Assembly (NCBI RefSeq): GCF_900105995.1
Contig: NZ_LT629785.1
Location: forward strand, 992,001-1,056,000
Reading direction: 5' to 3'
Source of the DNA: Pseudomonas pohangensis
GTDB lineage: Bacteria; Pseudomonadota; Gammaproteobacteria; Pseudomonadales; Pseudomonadaceae
Length of the DNA: 64,000 nucleotides
Below are positions 46,695 to 54,854 of the stretch, piece by piece. The position numbers and the translations under genes are program-made. The notes under the pieces are model-generated. The model saw only the letters and a list, made by a program, of their open reading frames with translations, did not search any database and was not told the origin of the DNA. Position 1 is the stretch's first letter. Each line of letters opens with the position of its first letter.

Positions 46695-47138
46695 CTAGCG
46701 TGCTTTTCCCTGAAATAGTTGCACCCGCTGCTCCGGCGTCAGCGTGCCGGCAATCCCGATCAGCATCTGCTGCCGCAGGTCCTGCATCTTCTCCTGGATT
46801 TCACGCTGCCCGGCAAAGGCGGCCTGCAGTTGTCCGGTATCCAGTTGCGGAGCCTGCATCAGTTGCTCGATGGCCTGGCGTTGCTCGCGGGAAGCCTTGA
46901 CCAGCGCCTGCATTTGCGGGGCCAGTTCGCGCATTTTTTCGCGGATCTGCTGGCGTTGTTCATCCGGCAGTTTCTGCATGCGCCCCATGAGATGTTTCAA
47001 CCTTGGCCCGCCGGGATCACCCTGCATCTGCGCAAAGCCGGAATGATGTGCCGAGCGCGTCAACAGCCAGCTGCCGAGAAAGACATTAGCGGCCAGTGAC
47101 AGTAGCAGGGCGCCAGCGAGCAGCCGGGATTTGTTCAT
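46695..47138 (-). CDS. Spy/CpxP/CnrX-like periplasmic protein (putative heavy-metal sensor)
   Basis: A 147-residue protein with an uncleaved-looking N-terminal helix (about 7-27), so it is probably membrane-anchored and periplasmic. The rest is an all-helical Gln/Met/Arg-rich domain of the Metal_resist/Spy type, with LTPEQRVQLF near the C-terminus. Possible metal ligands are His31, His32, His49 and several Met. Length matches CnrX-type sensors. It overlaps the upstream anti-sigma gene by four bases. It may sense metal or unfolded protein and relay this to the sigma/anti-sigma pair. Confidence 0.75.
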   Translation of the reverse strand: MNKSRLLAGALLLSLAANVFLGSWLLTRSAHHSGFAQMQGDPGGPRLKHLMGRMQKLPDEQRQQIREKMRELAPQMQALVKASREQRQAIEQLMQAPQLDTGQLQAAFAGQREIQEKMQDLRQQMLIGIAGTLTPEQRVQLFQGKAR

Positions 47139-47440
47139 AGGTCCTCCGTGTACAGGGCGCTGTCGAGCATCTGTGCACTGATCAGCAGTTCAGTATTGTC
47201 AGTGGCTGCTTGCCACTGCCCGGCAAACACACCGAGCACGCCGCACAGAGCCAGACTGGCCAGTTTGAACTGCCAGGCATAAGTGAATTCGTTCAGGGCC
47301 CGTTGCCAGCGCTGCTGCCAGCCTGTCTGTTGCGTCTGAAGGGTGGCCTGGCGCACGATTTGCGCCGCCAGATCCTCGCGCGGCAGCGGCCGCGGACTGG
47401 CCAGCAATTGCCTGACAAGCGGATCATCGGCGTTATTCAT
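47135..47440 (-). CDS. Putative anti-sigma factor, single-pass membrane protein
   Basis: A 101-residue protein with a cytoplasmic N-terminal part of about 57 residues (MNNADDPLVRQLLASPRPLPREDLAAQIVRQA), one membrane helix (about 58-75, FKLASLALCGVLGVFAGQW) and a short periplasmic tail. No domain is recognised, but the size and topology resemble CnrY-type anti-sigma factors, and it overlaps the ECF sigma gene and the Spy-like gene by four bases each. The function is inferred from this context. Confidence 0.65.
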   Translation of the reverse strand: MNNADDPLVRQLLASPRPLPREDLAAQIVRQATLQTQQTGWQQRWQRALNEFTYAWQFKLASLALCGVLGVFAGQWQAATDNTELLISAQMLDSALYTEDL

Positions 47441-48006
47441 GGGCGCTCCTCCCGGTGTCGGTGCAGCCAGATACGTAGTTGCTTGCGTGCACGCACCAGC
47501 AAGCCCTCGACAGCCTTGACATGCAGGCCCATGACTGCAGCCGCCTGGCTATTGCTGTGCTCTTCGAAATAGCACAGCACCACGGCCATGCGCTGTTGTG
47601 CCGGCAGCCGTTGCAGGGCCTGATCGATGTCAGCGGCCTGCTGTTGCTGGCCATAGATGCTGGCACCGCCGGGTGCCGGGTCGGGCAGTTCGGCCAGTAG
47701 CGCTTCGCCATCATTGACCTGCCGGCGCGCCGTCTGACGACGGCCGTGATCCAGGCTGGCATTCACCAGAATGCGCCCCAGCCAGCTGGAAAAGCTGCCG
47801 CGTCGGGGCTTCCAGTCGCGGGCGTGGGTCCAGACTCTGGTGAAGGCTTCCTGCGCTACATCTTCGGCGTCTGCTGATTGCCCCAGTACGCGGAAGGCAA
47901 TGGCATAGGCGCGCGGCAGATGCCGTTCGACCAGCATGGCAAAGGCCTGCTGGTCGCCCTCACAGACGCGGGCCATCAAGGCTTCGTCAGTCGGGTTTGC
48001 GGTCAT
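47437..48006 (-). CDS. ECF-family RNA polymerase sigma factor
   Basis: A 189-residue sigma-70 family protein. Region 2 is DAEDVAQEAFTRVWTHARDWKPRRGSFSSWLGRILVNASLDHGRR. Region 4 is LQRLPAQQRMAVVLCYFEEHSNSQAAAVMGLHVKAVEGLLVRARKQLR. ATG 48006 is used; the in-frame TTG just before it is less likely. The gene is coupled by a four-base overlap to the putative anti-sigma gene, which suggests it is held inactive at the membrane until a periplasmic signal arrives. Confidence 0.9.
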   Translation of the reverse strand: MTANPTDEALMARVCEGDQQAFAMLVERHLPRAYAIAFRVLGQSADAEDVAQEAFTRVWTHARDWKPRRGSFSSWLGRILVNASLDHGRRQTARRQVNDGEALLAELPDPAPGGASIYGQQQQAADIDQALQRLPAQQRMAVVLCYFEEHSNSQAAAVMGLHVKAVEGLLVRARKQLRIWLHRHREERP

Positions 48007-48020
48007 CAATCAGCGGGGCT

Positions 48021-48365
48021 TTACTGTGGCGCGTCCTGTCCACCCATCTGGCCCTTGTGCTGTTGCTTCCATTTGGCTCTCATCTGCTGGCGTTCTTCCG
48101 CAGTGATCTGCCCGTCGCCGTTGGCATCCATTTTGGCGAAACGCTTCTCGCAGTTGGCCATGAACTCTTCCTTGGAAATGTTGCCATCGCCATTGGTGTC
48201 CACTTCCTTCATGTGTTGCTGCATTTTTTGTTGCATCTGCCCTTTCATCTGGCCATTCATGGGCATTTGACCGGGCGCTGGAGCTGTTGTGTCGCTGGCA
48301 GCCATGGCCAGACTGCTGGCACTCAGGACAAGGCTCAGGGCGATCAATTTTTTCATGGCGTTCAT
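48021..48365 (-). CDS. Exported EF-hand calcium-binding protein
   Basis: A 114-residue periplasmic protein with a signal peptide (cleavage after AMAA, about residue 23), a Met/Gln-rich stretch (about 33-52) and two canonical EF-hand loops, D56-TNGDGNISKE-E67 and D80-ANGDGQITAE-E91. All calcium-coordinating positions are filled. ATG 48365 has GAGGAAA about 5 bases upstream. It is the first gene of the four-gene sigma-factor unit and may supply or sense the signal; this is inferred. Confidence 0.85.
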   Translation of the reverse strand: MNAMKKLIALSLVLSASSLAMAASDTTAPAPGQMPMNGQMKGQMQQKMQQHMKEVDTNGDGNISKEEFMANCEKRFAKMDANGDGQITAEERQQMRAKWKQQHKGQMGGQDAPQ

Positions 48366-48388
48366 GCTGTTTCCTCGGTTGTTCAAGC

Positions 48389-48426
48389 GGAATGCTCAAT
48401 ACATATACGTAGCCGCCGAGCATTCC
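48389..48426. promoter_or_regulatory. 9-bp inverted repeat upstream of the EF-hand gene
   Basis: GGAATGCTC (48389-48397) and GAGCATTCC (48418-48426) are perfect inverted repeats separated by 20 bp, 24 bases before the EF-hand start codon. GGAAT also resembles an ECF -35 element. It may be an operator, or part of a promoter used by the downstream ECF sigma factor. Confidence 0.5.
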
Positions 48427-48444
48427 CCTGCGTTTATTTTCACA

Positions 48445-50088
48445 TTACGTAGTGGCCGCGAAAGTGTCGGCACGGGCCATGTCCCACATGCGTTGGTAAA
48501 ACTCGTACTGGATTTTTCCATCCAGCATCTCGCCCGGAGTGAGGAATACATGCACCTGCGCATAATTGCGCACTTCGGTATCACTGATACGGCGCACCAG
48601 ATGGTGCGGCTTGAGCTGTTCGGGATGTTCAAGCCCTGCCGAAGCCAGCATTTCCGCCAGTGCGTGGAGGGTGTTGTGGTGGAAGTTGTAAACCCGGTCG
48701 CCTTTGTCTTCCACGACCAGAGCGCGCTGGCGCAGTGGATCCTGGGTGGCTACGCCGGTAGGACACTGGTTGGTATGACAGGCCTGGCTCTGGATACAGC
48801 CGATGGCGAACATGAAACCGCGTGCCGAGTTGGTCCAGTCGGCACCCATGGCCAGTACGCTGATAATGTCGAAGGCGCTGATGATCTTGCCGCTGACCCC
48901 CAACCGGATGTGCTCTCGCAGATTCAGTCCGACCAGGGTGTTTTGCACGAACAGCAGCGCTTCACGCAAGGGCACGCCAAGATGGTCACTGAACTCCGAT
49001 GGGGCTGCGCCGGTGCCACCCTCGGTGCCATCAATGACGATGAAGTCGGGCATGATGCCGGTTTCCAGCATGGCCTTGGCGATAGCCGTGAATTCCCATG
49101 GATGACCGATGCACAGCTTGAAACCGACCGGTTTGCCGCCAGACAGTTCGCGCAACCTGGCGATGAACTGCAGCAGTTCGATGGGGGTACTGAAGGTGCT
49201 GTGGGACGAGGGCGATATACAGTCCTGACCCATCGGTATGCCGCGGGTTGCGGAAATTTCCTGGCTGATCTTGTGTTTCGGCAGTATCCCGCCATGGCCG
49301 GGCTTGGCGCCCTGACTGAGCTTGATCTCGATCATCTTTACTTCGGGGCGCCTGGCCTGCTCGGCAAAACGTTCCGGGTTGAAGTGGCCATCGGCGGTGC
49401 GGCAACCGAAGTAGCCGCTGCCGATCTCCCAGACCAGATCGCCACCGTATTCCAGATGGTAAGGGCTGATACTGCCCTCGCCGGTGTCGTGGTAGAAACC
49501 GCCCAGTTTGGCGCCTTTGTTGAGTGCCCGGATCGCATTGGCGCTGAGCGAGCCGAAGCTCATTGCCGAGATATTCATTACCGAGACGTCATACGGCTGC
49601 GTGCAGGCCGGGCCGCCAACACGCACCCGAAAGGTTGCGGGATCCGCGAGTTTTGCCGGCACCATGGTATGGGTCATGAACTCATAGCCGTGCTGGTAAA
49701 CATCGAGCAGCGTGCCAAAGGCCTTGTCCGAGTTCTCCTTCTTGGCCCGGGCATAGACCATCGAGCGTTGCGCGCGCGAAAACGGCAAAGCTTCGCGGTC
49801 GCCTTCGATCAGGTACTGGCGAATTTCCGGGCGGATGCTTTCCACCAGATAGCGGATATTGCCGATCACCGGATAGTTGCGGCGGACTGCATGGCGTTTT
49901 TGCAGCAGGTCGAAGATGCCGACCAGGCTGAGTACCGCAGTTATCAGGTTCATCAACCATAGGCGCGGGATGGTGATGCCGAAAGGCAAGTGGAGCGGCA
50001 CATCCATGACTACATAGGGCAGGGTGGCCAGAGTGAACAGGACACAGAAGACGAATACCGTATAACGGAGAAGCAGCGACAGGCTCAT
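48445..50088 (-). CDS. Membrane-anchored FMN-binding glutamate synthase-family protein
   Basis: A 547-residue protein with two N-terminal membrane helices (about 6-28 and 42-62) followed by a GltS-type FMN barrel: ISAMSFGSLSANAIRALNKGA, GEGSISPYH, EIKLSQGAKPGHGGILP, DGTEGGTGAAPSEF and the Cys-rich block CIQSQACHTNQCPTGVATQ, which resembles the 3Fe-4S site of glutamate synthase. It lacks the glutaminase and GXGXG domains, so it cannot be a complete glutamate synthase. The physiological substrate of this family is not established. Confidence 0.87.
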   Translation of the reverse strand: MSLSLLLRYTVFVFCVLFTLATLPYVVMDVPLHLPFGITIPRLWLMNLITAVLSLVGIFDLLQKRHAVRRNYPVIGNIRYLVESIRPEIRQYLIEGDREALPFSRAQRSMVYARAKKENSDKAFGTLLDVYQHGYEFMTHTMVPAKLADPATFRVRVGGPACTQPYDVSVMNISAMSFGSLSANAIRALNKGAKLGGFYHDTGEGSISPYHLEYGGDLVWEIGSGYFGCRTADGHFNPERFAEQARRPEVKMIEIKLSQGAKPGHGGILPKHKISQEISATRGIPMGQDCISPSSHSTFSTPIELLQFIARLRELSGGKPVGFKLCIGHPWEFTAIAKAMLETGIMPDFIVIDGTEGGTGAAPSEFSDHLGVPLREALLFVQNTLVGLNLREHIRLGVSGKIISAFDIISVLAMGADWTNSARGFMFAIGCIQSQACHTNQCPTGVATQDPLRQRALVVEDKGDRVYNFHHNTLHALAEMLASAGLEHPEQLKPHHLVRRISDTEVRNYAQVHVFLTPGEMLDGKIQYEFYQRMWDMARADTFAATT

Positions 50089-50175
50089 AGAGGCTCCGGT
50101 GTACCGATTGGGAAAGCTGGGACAAGTGCTGAGCGTAGTCTGGCAGGCTGGCGGAAACCAGCATTGCTTTACAGG

Positions 50176-51027
50176 TCAGGCACCTGTTTGCCTGGAGTGC
50201 ATGGCGAACCAGTCATTCGCCAGACTTGCCAGTAGATCGGGCTGCTCCTTGGGAATCCAGTGCCCGCAATTCTCGATACGCTGGTAGCGCCACGGCGCAT
50301 CCATCTGTTTCTCCGAATCGCGCATCTGTGCTTCGGTGAGAAACCGGTCCTGACTGCTCCAGATTCCCAGCGTCGGGCGACTGCAGCGTGGCCAGTCGCT
50401 CAATACCACCGGCAGCAGATTGGCCCGGTACCAGTTGAGCCCGGCAGTCAGCCGGCCCGGGCGTGACATGCGCCGGATGTTCTCTGCGCTATCCGGCTCA
50501 TTACCCAGCCAGCGCGCCAGGCCGCCGCGCTTGAGCAGATACCATTCAGCCACACCGCGCAGCTGAAACCACAGGGTGTACAGGCCCTTGCCCAGCTTCT
50601 GCTGCAGGCCGGCCCGCCCGTAGCTGCGCAGATGACCGACCGATACGGCCACCAGTGCGCGGACGCTTTGCGGGTAATAGAGGGCAAAGGCCCAGCCGAT
50701 TGCCGAACCCCAGTCATGGCCCATGACGTATACCGGCTCGCGGATTCCCAGCTGTTCGAGTACAGCAGGAATGTCATCGACGAGCTGGCGGATGCGGTAT
50801 TGATCAACGCCCTGCGGTATATCGCTCTCGCCGCAGCCGCGCTGATCGAGGGCGATGACCCGGTAGCCGGCCGCCAGCAGCAGCGGCGTTACCTTCGACC
50901 AGATGTGCAGGTCATCGGGGAAACCATGCAGTAGCAGCAGCGGTGCCCCGACGCCCTGATCAGATACACGGAAGGTCAGGCCACGGGTCCTGACCCTGAG
51001 CAAGCCGTCAGCATTGGCAGTTTGCAA
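50176..51027 (-). CDS. Alpha/beta-fold hydrolase (epoxide hydrolase-like)
   Basis: A 283-residue protein with LLLHGFPD (oxyanion region), LDQRGCGESD, and the nucleophile elbow GHDWGS with catalytic Asp, typical of epoxide hydrolases and haloalkane dehalogenases. The C-terminal His lies in IENCGHWIPKEQP. No ATG fits; TTG 51027 with GGAG 8 bases upstream is the best start. The substrate is unknown. Confidence 0.82.
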   Translation of the reverse strand: MQTANADGLLRVRTRGLTFRVSDQGVGAPLLLLHGFPDDLHIWSKVTPLLLAAGYRVIALDQRGCGESDIPQGVDQYRIRQLVDDIPAVLEQLGIREPVYVMGHDWGSAIGWAFALYYPQSVRALVAVSVGHLRSYGRAGLQQKLGKGLYTLWFQLRGVAEWYLLKRGGLARWLGNEPDSAENIRRMSRPGRLTAGLNWYRANLLPVVLSDWPRCSRPTLGIWSSQDRFLTEAQMRDSEKQMDAPWRYQRIENCGHWIPKEQPDLLASLANDWFAMHSRQTGA

Positions 51028-51064
51028 ACGGCGTACTCCAGTGCCGGGGTAAATAGTGCAAAGG

Positions 51065-52075
51065 TTATTTTGCCGCTTTCATGCTGAGGATCAGATCGGC
51101 ATTGGTCTTCTTCAGGATGCTTTCGGCGCCACTGCTGTATTTCGCCGGATCAGCGGTAACACTGAAATCGCGGCTCTGGTTGGTACCGCCACCTAGCAAC
51201 GCGCTGGCAGCGTTGACGGTGGTTTCCAGTGCGACCATGCCGCCAGAGGTGGTATTGGTGATTTCGCCGAACGGCTCCGGTGAGGCGATCGGCTGGCCCA
51301 GTTTTACCGAGCCATTGGTGGTGCTGAAGGTGCCGCCCTGGCCGCCGATCAGGATGATGCCACTGCCGGGAGTAACCGAGAGTGCCTGCCCGACCTCCAC
51401 TGCGGAGAAGCTGGCAAAAGCGCCTGTCTCGCTTTTATTGGAAGAAAAATCCAGGTTGTACATGACTGAAATGATTGGCAGTTTGTTCTTGTCGGCAAAG
51501 CCCGAGGCGGCCATGTCCGGGGTATTGAAGTTGAAGCCGTTTCCCTGACCGGTCTCGCCCATGAAAAAGTACAGCTTGCCGATGGACTCGGGTGCCACAT
51601 AGGTCACGGTGTTGTCGCTGCCGAAGAAGGACGCCTCTTCGGTGAACGGCGAGGCTTTGCTGGCGGATTTTTCGAACTCGCTGCTGGCCAGTTGTCCACG
51701 GTCGGCGACTTCGTAACCGGCTGCTTGCAACTGGGCAAGCAGATCCTGATAAGCCTTGTCGGTGATGCTCTGCATGACGGCCGGGGTTATGCCATGCAGT
51801 TCCATCATTGCGCTGGAGTTGCCGCCGACACCACTACCGGCTTTTGCATGCTCTTTTTTGGTGGTGATGAAGCCGACCTTGAACGAGCCAATCACCAGTT
51901 TCTTTACCCCGACGAAGGCTTTACCGCCTTCAACCTTGACGGCGTCATGGGTAAACATGCCGAAAGGGCCGGAGGCTTGCTCTGCGGGTTTGATGACCTC
52001 ATTGGTGGACGTCACCGAACAGGCAGCAAGGGACGTCAGTGCGATGGCGGCAGTCAGGACTTTGATGGCATTCAT
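51065..52075 (-). CDS. Lipoprotein of unrecognised family
   Basis: A 336-residue protein with a type II signal: lipobox L-A-A-C, lipidated Cys19 followed by Ser, which predicts outer-membrane sorting. I recognise no domain. It contains Gly/Ser/Thr-rich stretches, a helix around TPAVMQSITDKAYQDLLAQL and NPDF-like aromatic segments (YVAPESIGKLYFFMGETGQG). AAGGAAA lies 6-7 bases before ATG 52075. It stands alone between the hydrolase and a divergent binding-protein gene. Confidence 0.75.
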   Translation of the reverse strand: MNAIKVLTAAIALTSLAACSVTSTNEVIKPAEQASGPFGMFTHDAVKVEGGKAFVGVKKLVIGSFKVGFITTKKEHAKAGSGVGGNSSAMMELHGITPAVMQSITDKAYQDLLAQLQAAGYEVADRGQLASSEFEKSASKASPFTEEASFFGSDNTVTYVAPESIGKLYFFMGETGQGNGFNFNTPDMAASGFADKNKLPIISVMYNLDFSSNKSETGAFASFSAVEVGQALSVTPGSGIILIGGQGGTFSTTNGSVKLGQPIASPEPFGEITNTTSGGMVALETTVNAASALLGGGTNQSRDFSVTADPAKYSSGAESILKKTNADLILSMKAAK

Positions 52076-52246
52076 GCGGTTTTCCTTGTTTTTTTCTGAA
52101 TTGTTAGAGCCGGGGTCGATTATAGGTAGACTTTTGCGGGTTTCCAGCCCCCGGCGCCGGGTGATTCGGCAGGCGTGTCCCGGCTCTGATTGCAGCGCCC
52201 GGAGCAGGATGATTTCATACGCGCCTGATCTTCAGTGAGTCCGCTT

Positions 52247-52996
52247 ATGGCTAACCTGCGTCGTCTGTTATTGCTGGGATTCCTGGCTCTGGCTGTACCG
52301 GCCCAGGCAGCTGCCTTTCGCGTGGTTACCGAAGAGTGGGCCCCCTACAACTTCCAGCAAGACGGTCAGCCGGCAGGCTTTTCCGTGGAGTTGCTGCAAG
52401 CGGCACTCAAGCTGCTTGGGGAGCATCCGCGCATCGAGTTCATGCCGTGGAATCGTGCCTACAAAACCGCGCTGGAACAGCCTGATGTGCTGATCTTCAG
52501 CATTGCCTGCACCCGTGAGCGGGAACAGCTGTTCAAGTGGGTAGCGCCGGTCTTGCCGCGCAAGATGTATCTGTACCGGCTGGCCAGTCGCCAGGATATC
52601 GATTTGCAGTCGATCGAGGATGCCAAGCGCTGGCAGGTTGGCAGTAATGCCGAGCAGGATGCCTCGACCCGGGATCTGCTACGGCTTGGTTTCGTGCAGG
52701 GCAAAAATCTGCAACTGATCACCGGCAAGGATGTGCAGAACCTGCACAAGTTGCAGCTGGGCCGCATTGATCTACTGGCATCTAGCCAATTGCAGATGGC
52801 TGCCGCCGCCCGCGAGGCCGGTTATCCACTGATGGACTTCGTGCCGACCCTGTTGCTCTCGGGTGAAGGTGAGGATTATTACTTTGCCTTCAGCCTGGGT
52901 ACTCCGGATAGCCGGGTGGCGGCCTTGCGTGAGGCGTTCGAGCGCTTGCATGCCAATGGAACCTATGCAGCGTTGCTGGAGAAATATACCCGTTGA
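52247..52996 (+). CDS. Periplasmic solute-binding protein, family 3 (second orphan)
   Basis: A 249-residue exported protein with a signal peptide ending at about residue 22 (VPAQAAA) and SBP_bac_3 patterns: VVTEEWAPYNFQQDGQPAGFSVELLQAAL and FMPWNRAYKTAL. As with the protein at 21521-22321, no transporter genes accompany it. ATG 52247 is preferred; an in-frame GTG at 52235 is possible. Ligand unknown. Confidence 0.8.
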   Translation: MANLRRLLLLGFLALAVPAQAAAFRVVTEEWAPYNFQQDGQPAGFSVELLQAALKLLGEHPRIEFMPWNRAYKTALEQPDVLIFSIACTREREQLFKWVAPVLPRKMYLYRLASRQDIDLQSIEDAKRWQVGSNAEQDASTRDLLRLGFVQGKNLQLITGKDVQNLHKLQLGRIDLLASSQLQMAAAAREAGYPLMDFVPTLLLSGEGEDYYFAFSLGTPDSRVAALREAFERLHANGTYAALLEKYTR

Positions 52997-53023
52997 AGTC
53001 ATCGGCTGGCGGCGCAGGTTGCT

Positions 53024-53962
53024 TCAAAGCACCTCGTCCGGTGCCTGTCGACACGGCACACAGTGGTTGCCGCGCTCGAACTGCAGCGTGCTGTGCTGGA
53101 TGGCAAAGTGCTCGTGCAACTCTTCCGCGATTTCGGTCAGCAGTTCGTCATCCAGATTGCCATCGGGTTTGACCAGATGCGCCGTGAGTGCCACTTCGGT
53201 GGTGCTCATGGCCCAGATGTGCAGGTCGTGCACCTCGCTGATGCCGGGCAGGCTCTGCAGGTAGGCCAGTACCTGGTCCGGCTGGATATGGGCGGGAACC
53301 GCGTCCAGCGACAGGTTCACCGATTCGCGCATCAGCCCCCAGGTACCGAAGGCGATGATGATCGCAATCAGGATGCTGACCAGCGGATCGAGCCACAGCC
53401 AGCCGGTGAAGAGCATGGCGATTGCCGCCAGTACCACGCCGAAGGAAATCGCCGCATCGGCAGCCATGTGCAGATAGGCGCCGCGGATGTTCATGTCATG
53501 GTCCTTGCCGGACATGAACAGCCAGGCGGTATAGGCATTGATGAGGATGCCGATGCCGGCCACCACGATTACCGTAACGCTGGCAATCGGCTGCGGGTCG
53601 GACAGCCGCAACAATGCCTCCCAGGCGATGGCAGCCACGGCAATCAGCAGGAACAGTGCATTGAACAGCGCAGCCATGACCGATGAGCGGCGCAGACCAT
53701 AGGTATGGCGGCGGGTCGGACGCTTCTGCACCAGCACATTGGCACCCCAGGCCAGCAGCAGGCCGAGCACGTCACTCAGGTTGTGCCCGGCATCGGCGAG
53801 CAATGCCAGAGAGTTGGATAACACACCGAACAGGGCTTCAAGCAGGACGAAGCCAAGGTTCAGCGTGACGCCGATGGCAAAGGCGCGGTTGAAGCTTTGC
53901 GGCCCATGACTGTGCGCATGCCCGTGGGCATGCGGGTGATCTTGAGCAGTTTTGTCGTGCAT
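53024..53962 (-). CDS. Cation diffusion facilitator (CzcD/ZitB-like metal exporter)
   Basis: A 312-residue inner-membrane antiporter for Zn2+, Co2+ or Cd2+. The N-terminus is His-rich (HPHAHGHAHSHG). Six helices contain the metal-site motifs LLADAGHNLSDVLGL (HxxxD) and YLHMAADAAISFGV. A cytoplasmic C-terminal domain follows (EVHDLHIWAMSTTEVALTAHL). ATG 53962 shares a base with the stop of the upstream cytochrome gene (TGATG), so the two are translationally coupled. The metal is not deducible from sequence alone. Confidence 0.9.
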   Translation of the reverse strand: MHDKTAQDHPHAHGHAHSHGPQSFNRAFAIGVTLNLGFVLLEALFGVLSNSLALLADAGHNLSDVLGLLLAWGANVLVQKRPTRRHTYGLRRSSVMAALFNALFLLIAVAAIAWEALLRLSDPQPIASVTVIVVAGIGILINAYTAWLFMSGKDHDMNIRGAYLHMAADAAISFGVVLAAIAMLFTGWLWLDPLVSILIAIIIAFGTWGLMRESVNLSLDAVPAHIQPDQVLAYLQSLPGISEVHDLHIWAMSTTEVALTAHLVKPDGNLDDELLTEIAEELHEHFAIQHSTLQFERGNHCVPCRQAPDEVL

Positions 53963-54783
53963 CAATTACGTGCGTCTTTCGGCTTGTTGCCGTTGGCGTA
54001 ATCGTTTTTGGCACCAGCGAATGCGGGCCGCGGCTGATGGGTGAAGTAGGCGGCTATATCCACCGCTTCCTGATCGCTGAGGGTGTTGCCCTGACCCAGC
54101 GGCATGTTGTGCTTGATGAAGGCGGCGGCGGTATAGGTGCGAGCCATGCCGGCGCCTATATTGAACGAGTCATTGCCCCAGAGCGGCGGAAAGCTGTAAC
54201 TGCCATCGGTGTTTTTCATGCCTTCGCCATTCGCCGCATGGCAGGCGGCACATTTCTGGGCGTATAACTGCTTGCCGTTATCGGCATCGGCTACCAGGTC
54301 CTTGTTGATGCTGCCCATGCCACGGCCAACCACGGCGGTGCCGACCGGTACGCCGGTGGACAGCCACTGGATGTACATCAGCATGGCGTTCATTTCTTTC
54401 GAATCGAAGGCCAGCGGCTTGCCGTTCATCGAGCGCTCGAAGCAGTCGTTGATACGTTCCTGCAGCGAATTGATCGATCCCGAGCGGGTACGGTACTCGG
54501 GGAACACCCCCCACAGGCCCACATAAGGGCCGGCATTGGCCACGGTGCCGCCACCCAGATGGCAGCTGCTGCAGTTGAGGCCGCCACCGACATTCTCCGG
54601 TAGCTGCTTGCGGGTGTCCGTAACCAGCAGTTTGCCCAGCTTGATGGCGTCGCCTGTCGGCCCTTGCGGAATGCTGGTTTCAGCAGGCGGGTTCATCGGT
54701 ACCGGTTCGGCATGCAGGGTCATGCTGCAGGCTGCGCTGAGCAGGGTGATCAGTAGGACGTTGGCGTATGGTTTTTTGAGCAT
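53962..54783 (-). CDS. Dihaem cytochrome c, TsdA-like (thiosulfate dehydrogenase family)
   Basis: A 273-residue exported cytochrome with two haem motifs, CSSCH (71-75) and CAACH (178-182). The block VANAGPYVGLWGVFPEYRTR.G.I.SLQERINDCFERSMNGKPL is characteristic of TsdA; Cys114 in INDCF is at the position of the unusual cysteine haem ligand of TsdA. The likely reaction is oxidation of thiosulfate to tetrathionate or the reverse. A signal peptide ends near LHA (about 25). No TsdB-type electron acceptor is next to it; instead it overlaps a metal-exporter gene. Confidence 0.8.
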   Translation of the reverse strand: MLKKPYANVLLITLLSAACSMTLHAEPVPMNPPAETSIPQGPTGDAIKLGKLLVTDTRKQLPENVGGGLNCSSCHLGGGTVANAGPYVGLWGVFPEYRTRSGSINSLQERINDCFERSMNGKPLAFDSKEMNAMLMYIQWLSTGVPVGTAVVGRGMGSINKDLVADADNGKQLYAQKCAACHAANGEGMKNTDGSYSFPPLWGNDSFNIGAGMARTYTAAAFIKHNMPLGQGNTLSDQEAVDIAAYFTHQPRPAFAGAKNDYANGNKPKDARN

Positions 54784-54854
54784 GGAGTATTTCTCTTCAT
54801 CTTGCGGGGAGCGCTAATCGGCGATGGCTTAACCTTAGCCGAAAGCGTTGGTTG

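Noticed and set aside
48289..49962. 557-codon plus-strand frame opposite the glutamate synthase-like gene
   Set aside because: Antisense shadow in GC-rich DNA; it also crosses the EF-hand gene start and the inverted repeat.
48445..50088. Complete glutamate synthase large subunit (gltB)
   Set aside because: At 547 residues it lacks the glutaminase domain and the C-terminal GXGXG domain of GltB (about 1500 residues).
53962..54783. Generic cytochrome c4
   Set aside because: The spacing and the GPYVGLWGVFPEY and INDCFERSMNGKPL blocks fit TsdA much better than c4 cytochromes.
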